From Sphacelaria rigidula (Eukaryota; Phaeophyceae; Sphacelariales): a stretch of DNA of 27,726 bases. The translations under genes and the position numbers were made by a program. The notes under the pieces were generated by a model. It did not search any database. It was given only the letters and a program-made list of their open reading frames with translations, and was not told the DNA's origin. The DNA is taken from NCBI GenBank assembly GCA_964200075.2, contig CAXNAA020000110.1, positions 1 through 27,726 of the forward strand. The letters are read 5' to 3'. This document shows positions 17,001 through 22,994 of the stretch, one piece after another (positions within the stretch are counted from its first letter, which is position 1; each line of letters begins with the position of its first letter).

Positions 17001-19453
17001 GATCGAAAATACCGAAGAGTAAGAATCTGGGCTGAAACGTGGCAGGACCCCCCATGATCGGTCAGCCCGTAAGTGGCTCAAAATGGAGTACAGATGATAG
17101 TTTTTTTTGGAATGAGGAGCGGATACAAATATCTTCAGATGACCAATGCCATAAGCGGTGGCGAGTGAAAAGAGCCCTAGAAAATTGTTAATCACGAAAA
17201 CTCACAAAATGCCACAAAATGGATGGTTAGATCGCCCACCACTGTAATATCAACCATGAACATTTGTAGCCCAACGCCGGTAAACTCTACCGCGTAAGCA
17301 CCAGCACATTGACATCTTCCCGGAACGGCATTTCCCAAGTGAAAGTCCCGGGAGACAAGAAGGGTTGATTAGCAAATCGGCGTCATGATCACTTGTAAAA
17401 TGAGTGTTAGCTTCAGGTGAGAGTCTGCGGGTGCTTGAATTCGAAAGCAACGAAGATCAGCACAGAGACGTTCGAGTGTGCGGTGGAGGTTTGTAGGGCG
17501 CAAGGTCCGAGTGGTGTTGAGACGACAATGAAGTGTTACCTATATCGGGTGCGTTGCGGCCCATGCAGACCGGCGGGGAAGTGCGCCTATTGTAGTCCCC
17601 TATTCTTCACCACATACTGCGCCCCGTAAAGACACTGTCAACTCTCCGACAGCCAAGGGGGGTTGGCTGCCTGTCGAGTTGGCATTATCTCCATTCGAAA
17701 ATGACTGGAGGACCCAGATGACCTACCCTGGTGATCAAATGGATCATACTCTCTTCACAAGCCACAACAGTCGTACAAGACGCCATGATGACGCTGCAGG
17801 ACAGACCAAATCAACCGTTAACTGGGTCTCGGCGATTTAGGGACGACTGAAGGGCTTCTCGTGCAGAGACGCACACCCGGCCACTACTGCCACAACTGAT
17901 GACCGTGCGAATACTTGACATGGAATACTTACCACCGTCCAACAAGAACAACTTCATGAGTGCAAATAGGCCCCAGTGCTGATAGATCAACTGGCTGTTC
18001 AATCGAACTCGCGCAACATGCGCCCGTCCGCCTGTGGTATGGTGGTGTCATGTATCGGCCTGCGTTGTGCTTACCCCATATTTGCTTCGCCCTTTTACCG
18101 GACAGTGCAACAACTTCACCGTACAGCTCGCTGTAAAGTGATGTAGGGCGCTCTGGAGAGGTTGAATCACTGCGTTCCCTGGCACAGCTAGCTTCCTCTA
18201 CTGCTCCTTTTTTCCCGTCAACTTTCTCTGTCCTAAAAGTCATCATGCGAACTCTTGCGCATGAGGAGCAACCACCCTTTTCCCGACCGTGTGCGTCGGA
18301 ATTATCGACGGTGCTGTGGCGAAAGCAGTGGTCTCGCCTCCATCTCTTGACCGGACGCTGGGGAATCGATGCCGCTGAGGGGTGTTACACCCTATTTTGC
18401 GCCATGGGGTAGTACTACGATCGTACTCAACACCATCCTTCAACTTTGAGAGAACGCTCGGAAGGAAACCAAAATGTTTCTCGAACCCTTCCAGGGATAT
18501 GACAACTGGTTTGAACAGGACACACGAATGCGAGAGAAATACGGGCCTTGCTGTTGAGAAATGCATCAAAAGCATCACAGGTTGAGAAAGAGCCCGCCAT
18601 AACGAAACACGCCCTTCCAGTTCTCGTGGAAAGCTTTCGATAATCCGAAATGTCTTGATCGTATCAGAATGATCGGATTCGGTTTCCGCGTTACGCAAGA
18701 CAGGAAAACGTGCCGAGAAGAGCGCCACCCCAGCAAGTGTTAACCGAAAGCTTCACTCTCGGCTACTTCCCAACGTCCTACCATAGTTCGTTGTTTTATT
18801 CGCCCTTCGTCAGCTACAGTAAGTTTGGAAAGAACAACAGATGATCAACCACAACTCGCAGCATCAAGAACATCTTCAAAAGAAGGGGGACTCCAGTGCT
18901 TGCTTACCGTGAGGTATACAGACAGAAGTGAACATCCAAAAAAATCTTTCGTGTGTGTTGGACCAGATCTCGTTTGAATTTTGTTTGTAAAGGTTGAAAC
19001 TATTGACCCTTTGCACGAGAGGGTAGGTCACCTGGTCATGAAGTGATTTTAGACTGAAATTCGTGTTAATTCAACACATGACTCATGCGCGAAGCCAAAA
19101 AGTTTATCAATAGTGCGGCGTTCTGGTAACAGGAAAGCGCATACGGACACGAAAGAGCGATCGTGCATGTTCTTCGGATTTCAATCCCAGCCTTTCGGGC
19201 AACCTCTCCGATCCCAGCCCTCTCCTTAGCAGTTCCCCTCCCCCCCGCATGTGCGGACGTTCAAAGGCAGCAAAAAGGTGGAAACATGAGCACGGGGCAT
19301 GGACGAGAAGCGTACCTGTCCTGTGATGAGCGAGATCGTACCAAACATGTGGTTCGCGCGTTTAAGCTCTGATTTTGTCACGCCCAGCCTCAGGGCCACC
19401 CCTGCGAGGGTGTCTCCGCGCTGCACGATGTACGTTGTCGAATTATCCTGCAT
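1662..19453 (-). CDS. OXR1: OXR1-like LysM-TLDc protein, six exons, 3' end beyond the window
   Basis: Joined exons 19453-19316, 9677-9356, 8218-7433, 6646-6514, 4169-4040 and 2079-1662 give about 642 residues, still open at the C-terminus. Residues about 8-50 form a LysM domain (YIVQRGDTL, ending ITGQQLVV). Residues about 51-430 are a disordered Ser/Ala/Gly/Asp-rich linker. TLDc starts near residue 440 (LPKHFRGYKWYLLYSS, then DGANWLQFYNRI, EGEVFGGFAASAW, YYGTGESFLF). Every junction is GT-AG and keeps phase. LysM plus TLDc is the architecture of OXR1/NCOA7 proteins, which are non-enzymatic. In animals and yeast they protect against oxidative stress, and their TLDc domain binds the V-ATPase and promotes its disassembly. 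Acting here in the cytosol on V-ATPase is inference. The second half of TLDc (aromatic W-x-G and Gly-rich motifs) is not found in 1-1661. The start ATG at 19453 has a good context, but an upstream exon cannot be excluded. Confidence 0.88.
2080..4039 (-). other. Intron between exons 5 and 6
   Basis: This 1960-base GT-AG intron holds a tRNA-like sequence at 3570-3645, C runs near 2135-2150 and 2857, and A runs near 2194-2204. Several short frames have no protein-like features. Confidence 0.7.
3570..3645 (-). repeat. tRNA-like sequence with A and B boxes
   Basis: On the minus strand GGTGGCTCAGGTGGTAACC (A box) and GTGGGTCCGACTCTCC (B-box-like, two mismatches) have tRNA spacing. The 7-bp acceptor stem is poor, so a SINE head or tRNA pseudogene is the better call. 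It lies in the intron between exons 5 and 6. Confidence 0.45.
4040..4169 (-). CDS. Exon 5 of the OXR1-like gene: TLDc core
   Basis: The acceptor GCGGATAG|GGATGG (first base 4169) completes the split Arg codon of exon 4, reading SSF-R-DGANWLQFY. The exon then encodes IKGEVPTYVMIENMEGEVFG and GFAASAWSSTSK and ends at donor AGCAAG|GTATGATG (last base 4040), phase 0. RDG, the central hydrophobic strand and the G(E)VFG(G)FA-x-x-x-W pattern are the most typical part of TLDc. The exon is only 130 bases, so a length-based ORF screen would miss it. The same frame looks open back to an in-frame TGA at 4195-4193, but splicing at 4169 avoids it. Confidence 0.9.
4170..6513 (-). other. Intron between exons 4 and 5
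   Basis: This 2344-base GT-AG intron shows no clear repeats. Frames on both strands at 4560-5700 look random, and a G/A-rich stretch lies at 5963-6000. A pyrimidine-rich tract at about 4205-4235 precedes exon 5. Confidence 0.7.
6514..6646 (-). CDS. Exon 4 of the OXR1-like gene: start of TLDc
   Basis: This 133-base exon encodes the beginning of TLDc: ARMELALPKHFRGYKW followed by YLLYSSF. That matches the family pattern of a Leu-Pro helix end, a conserved Trp and a hydrophobic strand. The donor TTCCG|GTGAGA (last base 6514) leaves phase 2, and the next exon completes the codon as Arg. Two acceptors lie a few bases apart: CCCCCAG before 6651 and AAAG before 6646. Only the second is in phase with exon 3 (GAA G|CG GAG, giving E-A-E-L), so I use 6646. 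If the first is used, an extra exon or another donor would be needed. Confidence 0.85.
6647..7432 (-). other. Intron between exons 3 and 4
   Basis: This 786-base intron starts GTGAGT. The exon 3 frame stays open into it as far as 6945, so intron retention would add an unrelated tail. No other feature is seen. Confidence 0.7.
7433..8218 (-). CDS. Exon 3 of the OXR1-like gene: long disordered linker
   Basis: The acceptor GTACAG|GGGAGACGG (first base 8218) follows a long T-rich pyrimidine tract at 8242-8263. It is in phase 1 with exon 2 and gives HWG-G-ETEGAH. The donor GCAGAAG|GTGAGTTCC (last base 7433) leaves phase 1. The 786 bases encode about 262 residues of Ser-, Gly-, Asn-, Asp- and Ala-rich sequence (two poly-Ser tracts, an acidic SDFDEDEELD stretch, a Gly/Ala run and RRRSRSF). 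The only ordered-looking piece is AQLMLQYVKPSYWGL. The open frame continues past the donor to 6945, but that extension has no TLDc-like sequence and is intron. The frame has no ATG near its 5' end, as expected for an internal exon. Confidence 0.8.
8219..9355 (-). other. Intron between exons 2 and 3
   Basis: This 1137-base intron starts GTAAGG and ends TACAG. It contains the 41-bp tandem repeat, a CA/GT microsatellite just after the donor (about 9327-9341) and an A12 run near 8703. Confidence 0.72.
8735..9230. repeat. Degenerate 41-bp tandem repeat in the intron between exons 2 and 3
   Basis: The clearest units are 8791-8831, 8832-8872 and 8873-8913, each exactly 41 bases. They share the pattern CTTGCAG..TTACAGAACTGTTGGGTAC, then GGTA(C/T)..A. 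Further degenerate units follow near 8914, 8988, 9027, 9103 and 9150. The array is rich in GGGTAC and CAGAA and lies wholly within the intron 9355-8219. Confidence 0.72.
9356..9677 (-). CDS. Exon 2 of the OXR1-like gene: end of LysM and linker
   Basis: The acceptor CCACCAG|CAACTGG (first base 9677) is in phase 0 with exon 1, so the protein reads ITGQ|QLVVHPKG, the canonical end of a LysM domain. The donor GGGGAG|GTAAGG leaves phase 1 (last base 9356). The 107 codons encode a low-complexity linker with an Ala/Thr stretch, a DEDEKSLDPRLRDRG acidic-basic patch and an end reading LFTPSHWG. I see no other domain. The reading frame stays open upstream of the acceptor, but no usable AG exists there. 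Confidence 0.78.
9735..9891 (+). other. G tracts, N gap and duplicated flank
   Basis: A 15-base G run (9735-9749) is followed by unique sequence, three N (9814-9816) and then almost uninterrupted G to 9891. GCAAAGTTTGATAAAAAAAC follows the first G run, and GCAAGATTTGATAAAACAAC follows the last. The region is either a real tandem duplication or an assembly artefact around an unreadable G tract. Confidence 0.7.
10605..10905 (-). repeat. Dispersed repeat, inverted copy of 14383-14680
   Basis: Read on the minus strand, this matches the plus strand at 14383-14680 over almost 300 bases. Shared blocks include TCCCGTTAGATT, CAAGCTGATGG, TTTTTGTCCATAGC and a 20-base block TCATTGCGGTCAGTATGATA. Short frames in both copies read DWSRHIFVHS and CGQYDT. 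No start or domain is convincing, so this is more likely a non-coding or decayed repeat. Confidence 0.75.
10990..11090 (-). repeat. tRNA-derived sequence with B box and T-run
   Basis: On the minus strand the B-box-like GGATCGAATCC (11018-11008, one mismatch) is followed by a T run at about 10995-10991, like a pol III stop. A tRNA-like arm GAGCGATTACGC lies upstream. No full cloverleaf closes. Confidence 0.38.
11153..11363. mobile_element. 211-bp foldback element, MITE-like, CCC ends with TTAA/TTGA flanks
   Basis: Left arm 11153-11251 and right arm 11271-11363 are diverged inverted copies sharing GGGTAGTCC, ATCTGGAT-type and CGATTCAGCAG segments. The ends read CCCTCACACGG and CCCCTGGACCACGG inward. 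The left flank is TTAA (11149-11152) and the right flank TTGA (11364-11367), one change from a TTAA duplication. The loop between the arms, read on the minus strand, contains GGGGCTTAGTGGTTAACC, which resembles a tRNA A box. A related left arm recurs at 15900-15997. Confidence 0.62.
11891..12160. repeat. Diverged dispersed repeat, partner at 16824-17088
   Basis: Blocks shared in order with 16824-17088 are TGCCCAAGT, a TATCGGGAG/CATCGGGAG motif, GGGAGGGTGTTAT against GGAGGGTGTTTTT, a TCGGCTCT/TCAGCTCT motif, an A run, GAACGATCGGGA against ATGACCGGGAG, AAAATACCGAA and CGGTCA.CCCGTAAG. On the minus strand one frame contains YHPDDINLG, which resembles YHHNDINLP from 23988-24050. Confidence 0.5.
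13126..13528. repeat. Inverted repeat interrupted by the TTAA MITE
   Basis: The right arm 13451-13528 (CTTGCAAAGTTGCGTAATGA through TTAAAACGGCGTGAA) is inverted relative to 13265-13324 plus 13126-13142. The left arm is broken exactly at its TTAA by the 118-bp palindrome. The spacer 13325-13450 is A/T-rich with T and A runs. Confidence 0.7.
13143..13260. mobile_element. 118-bp palindromic piggyBac-like MITE with TTAA target duplication
   Basis: Two inverted arms (13143-13187 and 13214-13260) pair almost end to end. The inner 29 bases are a perfect match and the outer ends read CCCCTTTC and CCCTTTTGG inward. The element is flanked by TTAA on both sides (13139-13142 and 13261-13264). The insertion splits one arm of a larger inverted repeat, and the other arm (13451-13528) shows the same sequence uninterrupted with a single TTAA. 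CCC-starting inverted repeats with TTAA duplication are the signature of the piggyBac superfamily. The element has no coding capacity. Confidence 0.8.
13372..14280 (+). repeat. Three degenerate direct repeat units, about 350-400 bp apart
   Basis: A block starting CGGACCCCCGTAAAACGG at 13405, with a T/G-rich then TTGCGTAATG..CCAT..GTGCAAAATTTCAGG tail, recurs at about 13798 (CGGACCTCCGAAAAACGG) and about 14150 (GAGGCCCCCGGAAGCCGG). The third copy has a weaker tail (GTGCCAAGTTTGAGG at 14242). Fragments of the tail also appear at 11113-11135 and, inverted, at 14055-14095. No coding frame runs through the units. Confidence 0.55.
14383..14680 (+). repeat. Dispersed repeat, inverted copy of 10605-10905
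   Basis: This is the partner of the repeat at 10605-10905, in the opposite orientation about 3.5 kb away. Shared blocks appear in the same order, including CCCGTTGGAAC at the start and CATTGCGGTCAGTATGATACC near the end. The pair could be the ends of a large decayed element or two independent insertions. Confidence 0.75.
15095..15215 (-). repeat. Diverged repeat, partner at 25340-25445
   Basis: Read on the minus strand it shares GGCA.AATCCGCTA, CG..GAAAATC.AC.CTG and GGGAGATATA.ATT..CATAGCA with the plus strand at 25340-25445. Both translate to a K/R-R-K-S-T-L-(D/N)-R-x-D peptide, so an old coding sequence may underlie them. The long frame here starts without an ATG. Confidence 0.4.
15900..15997 (+). 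repeat. Diverged single-arm copy of the 11.2 kb foldback element
   Basis: It is preceded by TTAA (15896-15899). The stretch aligns with the left arm of the element at 11153: GCGGGTAGACCATCTG, then CATACTTTTATCAAGTGAAA, then CCGATTCAGCAGGTGAC and ACCCTCG. I cannot find the opposite arm to the right, so this copy is probably truncated or rearranged. A GGTTCAATCTC segment (B-box-like) follows at about 16001. Confidence 0.55.
16824..17088. repeat. Diverged dispersed repeat, partner at 11891-12160
   Basis: This is in the same orientation as the copy at 11891-12160, with an A12 run (16948-16959) replacing the A8 run of the other copy. It lies in intron 1. No intact frame spans it. Confidence 0.5.
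17744..18246 (-). CDS. Candidate small nested gene (three short exons) inside intron 1
   Basis: A possible chain is 18246-18075, 18031-17933 and 17793-17744, all minus strand, with donors GGG|GTAAGC and GTG|GTAAGT and acceptors CCACAG|GC and GTCTGTCCTGCAG|CG. The phases agree (1, 1), and the product would be about 105 residues. It starts MMTFRTEKVDGKKG, has SLYSELYGEVVALSGKRAKQ in the middle, and ends with a hydrophobic, basic helix-like part (LIYQHWGLFALMKLFLLDG, SSWRLVRLLWLVKR). I recognise no family. Against it: the first intron would be only 43 bases, much shorter than others here. It could instead be a decayed transposon gene or an unused cryptic exon of the OXR1-like gene. Confidence 0.28.
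19316..19453 (-). CDS. Exon 1 of the OXR1-like gene: LysM domain
   Basis: This 46-codon exon runs from ATG 19453-19451 (context AAAATGC, A at -3) to donor ACAG|GTACGC (last base 19316), phase 0. It carries almost a complete LysM module: YIVQRGDTLAGVALRLGV, then a second helix with KSELKRANHMFG, then the closing strand ILITGQ-type (SLITGQ). The last strand is completed by QLVV at the start of the next exon. LysM in OXR1/NCOA7-type cytosolic proteins is a small fold of uncertain ligand. No signal peptide precedes it, which argues against a secreted chitin or peptidoglycan binder. An in-frame upstream ATG exists at 19495-19493, but those 14 extra residues have no LysM match. Confidence 0.85.
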
Positions 19454-22138
19454 TTTAGTTGACGGGCGCGCACACACAATTTTCGCATATTTCATTGTAC
19501 TGTACTCTTGGACAGTCTGTCCGCCGGGACTTCCATTCCCAAGGATTGTTTCGGGAGTCGTACGTATAGGGGCGGCGCGCGTGACGGGGGGGTCGGGGGC
19601 AATGCAGATGACGTCACCACCCCCCTATCCCCCTACCCCACGAGACCGTGAGTTCAACCCTGGTTCATGCTCTCACGCCCACCCCCTACACTGAATGTGT
19701 GTGTATGTGTGTGTGCTTGGGGGGGGGGGGGAAGGCGGGGAATGCATACTGGAAGACGAATACGGTATCGTTGCGTACAGCATGGCACGTTTGACGAAGA
19801 AACGGGGACCAGCTGCAACAGTAACAGTGCTGACAGTAGCACGGCAGTCAGTAGTACAGGTTTGTCGGGGTTTGAGGTGATCAGGGAAAATACGTTCGGT
19901 TGTACGGAAGACGACGATGAATTCAGTCGCAGGCCAGATGCAGGGCAATTGACGTAGAAAGTATGGGGGGAAGCAAGCCTGCAGACAGTCCACTATAGTA
20001 CAACAAAATACCCTCGAATAGGTGAGAGCAACCCGTAATCCTTCTCGCTGGGTTTGGACAGGACAAGCTGGCAGATGGGGGGAAACAAATTTCTCCAGGA
20101 AAATTTCATTGAAGTGTTCCTCGGTACGGGGTATATCGCACCCCTCGGAGTTTTCTGTTTGAAGAACTTCCTTGTTCTTCCTGCTCGTGCTCGTCTTCAG
20201 CTTTGTTGGTGTCACGGACGAAAGCAACGAGGCAAGCTAACATGATGGGAACATAGCGTAAAGTAGTACTGCACAAAAACAACACCCCCTTGGATAACAA
20301 TGTCCTGCTATATGCACGCTTGGCTACTCATGTGAGTGGAGTGCTGCTCGTATTGACCCGGCAGGTCGAGCCGCATTTGCATATGTTGCAGTTTCCAGTT
20401 ATCATACTTGCATTGATTGCGTGATAGGGTGAAGGGCTACCCACCGCGCTTGCACGCCGGTGAATCGCCTACGTTGTCGACCTAAGGCTATCTAAGCCGC
20501 GGGAATACAGGGGATACCACAATCATGGGTACACATGAAGCCTTCGAGACTTGCTCCAGCTAGGTCGACCATTGCGTCAAGCACACAGCGCACGGACACG
20601 GGTTCCAAATCAGCGAGAATAATACAACGGGTGAGTGAGTACCTCAGGCCCCTTGCGGATTTGCTTGCGTACAAAACTGTGATACGAGACAGCACACGGG
20701 TAAATCGAAGTCACCAGACCATCCGACCTGAAAGACACGCAACCAACAGACGAACGGAATTCACACTAATCACGACAACTCTTACCGAGCTCATCTCGGC
20801 TTCAGCACTCTCGACTCCAGCGTTCTTCATTTGGGCATTCGTCCGTCCTGTGCATTGGAGAGTCCCGAGAAAGCCTTTGGATTTTCGGCACTGGGTTTTT
20901 ATCCAATTGTTATAGTGTTTGGACCCTTATTTCTCTCGCCCCCTCCGTTTTCGCTGTTCTATTCTTCTCCTTTTTATATATATACACTGAGAATATGTAC
21001 ATCCATCAAATTTGTATTAGATTTGTTTATGAGAGCTACCTCTAGTAATGAGATAACTCACTATTCCTATCTCCCCTCGATCACTACAGTAATATACTAC
21101 TCATACCGCGGGTCGTACTGGTGTTCATACTAACCATGAAAGGTATATTCTTCTATACTTTCGTTATTTTCCAGCATTTTGATTTAAGTTTTGGGTCTGT
21201 TTCGCTACACTACAGAGGACTTACACCATGGGTCTCGATTGACAAAACAGTACACTCAGTGGAGCCAGCGCAGGGAATCGAATCCATACCGTGACGGAGT
21301 AAATAAGGAGGGCTCTACTTCAGCCAACATATCAGGCTGGTGTCGGCGTCATTGTCGGTGTCGGAAGCATTCTGCTTTCAGAAAGAAACCGAGAGACAGC
21401 GCCTCCAAGCGGAGGAAGAAGCTCGCTCTCGGCTGTGTGTTCTCTATACGAGATTGATCCTGCCAGGTCGGTTCGCGTTGTCGTCTGAAACACGAGAACA
21501 GGTGCGTATTTCCTTGTTGATAAACTTGTAGACAGGGTGTACCCGACAGGCTCTGGCGAGCATCACGGGGTCATGTATGTCCGGTGATGATCGTCCCATT
21601 TTCGTTTTGTTCATGCTCGTTGTTGACTTATCGCCGTAATATAACGGCGACACGGCGGCGGTGATGCCCTCTGTTGTAGCCAGGAAGTTTTATTTTACTA
21701 GAGCTCGCAAAATGTGTCGGGACACAGAGGACAAAGCCTCCGCAATCTGTGCCACACACAATGACGCTGCCATCACCAACAATTCCACAGTGCGACTGAT
21801 TCAAAAACCTCTCTCCTGAGCACCACCCTTGATGTCGTAGAGCAGAAAGGGCGTGAACGAGACGCGCAGGCGTGCGTATTGCCACAACCGCAAGTACACA
21901 TATCTAGCTTCCGTTGTTGTCGAGTACCGTTTACAGCTTCAACTCTTTTTTCACCGTTGATGCATGCATCGCATGTTGCCGACGCACACCCCCAAATATA
22001 CCCCCTCACACATTATTGACTGTTTTTCATTATTGAGTTGTTGTACTTTCCATTTCTTGCACCGAAAAAATCATTCCTTGCGATACATCACCCCCACAAC
22101 TTGAGGGGGGAAAACATCCGACACGTCTCATATAGACC
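19454..22138. other. Region between two divergent gene starts
   Basis: It separates the LysM exon (-) from the candidate gene at 22139 (+) and could hold both promoters. It contains a TG repeat followed by a 13-base G run (19697-19731), a TATATATATACAC stretch near 20975, and a tRNA-like sequence at 21260-21345. No convincing exon is seen. Confidence 0.5.
21260..21345 (-). repeat. tRNA-like sequence with A and B boxes
   Basis: On the minus strand TTGGCTGAAGTAGAGCC (A box) and GGATTCGATTCCC (B box, one mismatch) are spaced as in a tRNA. I could not pair a convincing acceptor stem, so I treat it as tRNA-derived. Confidence 0.42.
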
Positions 22139-22828
22139 ATGTCAACGGTCCCCCACCGACTGCAGCACATTTGGCCCCCTCAATGCTGTCAACCTCATTA
22201 CCCGCCACCCTCCGCCTCTCCTGCTCATTTCCCTCGACACGACGCAGTTTTGGCGCGCTTCGTGGATCCAACGAACATGGATGAGCAAGCCGGCGTCAAC
22301 CTGGTGTCAAGACAGCATGACCACCACCACTTGGACTTTACTAAAAGCAACTGTACGGATGCTGCCGACCACCGTAGTCAATTTTTCTCGAGCGTTTTTG
22401 CGAGCGCTCCCGGAAGGCTGGTGATCCCCACCATAATCATGACGAGCCAGGGCGGTACCGGTAACGGCAACGGCGGGCCCGGCACAGGGGGAGGGGGCGG
22501 GGTACAACAGGCGGGACCCCATCAGGACGATACAACGATGATGGCTTTGAACTCCGAATGTATTGTTGTACCAGCGTCCGATGTTGGCGTTGTGGATAGA
22601 ACCCACCGGCAAACATCGGCTAAGATGCACTCTGGGTGCCCCGAGGTTGCTGCGACTAACGTGGTTCCTGCGGCGAACGCGGTTCCTGCGGCTTCGTGCT
22701 CTCATGTTGACGATAGTGGCGACAGGGGGGCTGCAAAGAGATGTCTCGCCACCATGGCCTCTGCTTCTGGCAGCAAGGCGACGAGGGCCCCGAGGGATGT
22801 TTCCAGGACTGCTGGCAGAAGTCTTCAG
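22139..22828 (+). CDS. First exon of a divergent gene of unknown function
   Basis: The frame is open from ATG 22139 to 22828 (230 codons) and ends at donor CTTCAG|GTATTTG, phase 0. A second in-frame ATG at 22276 (AACATGG) has a stronger context and may be the true start (MDEQAGVNLVSRQ). The protein is His-rich near the N-terminus, has a Gly/Asn-rich stretch in the middle and repeated Ala-Val-Pro segments (NVVPAANAVPAAS). I recognise no domain. Two acceptors follow. A strong pyrimidine-tract TAG|GGCC (exon from 22890) stops at TGA 22992-22994. CTCAG|GCC (exon from 22915) stays open to about 23008. The gene points away from the OXR1-like gene. The call rests on ORF length, composition and the splice pair, so it could still be spurious. 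Confidence 0.42.
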
Positions 22829-22889
22829 GTATTTGTTTCGGGCTTAATTGTCATGTGCATCGAATGCAAGCTTTTCTTTTCTCGTGTAG

Positions 22890-22994
22890 GGCCGAGACTC
22901 ACCTTTCAACTCAGGCCAATCGAGGCACCGCCGCGGAAAATGGGGAAGGCGAGGGGATGGAGCGGCATATGAGGCGTGGGAAACAGTGGATTGA
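22890..22994 (+). CDS. Possible second exon of the divergent gene
   Basis: After an intron of about 61 bases with a clear pyrimidine tract (cttttcttttctcgtgtag), phase 0 reading gives GRDSPFNSGQSRHRRGKWG and ends AYEAWETVD at a TGA. The competing acceptor at 22914 (exon from 22915) reads ANRGTAAENGEGEGMERHM and continues to a donor near 23006-23010 (AAT|GTATGT). The first has the better splice signal and a natural stop. The second gives an equally protein-like sequence and would imply more exons to the right. I cannot choose from sequence alone. Confidence 0.3.
   Translation, partial: GRDSPFNSGQSRHRRGKWGRRGDGAAYEAWETVD

Larger units (their letters stand above)
9678..19315 (-). other. 9.6-kb first intron filled with repeats
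   Basis: Exon 1 and exon 2 join in phase 0 within the LysM fold, so this whole stretch is intronic for that transcript. It contains the N gap, two TTAA-type palindromes, an inverted repeat pair, degenerate repeat clusters, dispersed pairs and a possible nested gene. No intact transposase or reverse transcriptase is recognisable. Confidence 0.65.

Noticed and set aside
18243-18728. 161-codon minus-strand frame upstream of the candidate nested gene.
   Set aside because: It looks partly protein-like (SLEGFEKHFGFLPSVLSKL), but I could not link it in phase to 18246-18075, and no domain is recognised.
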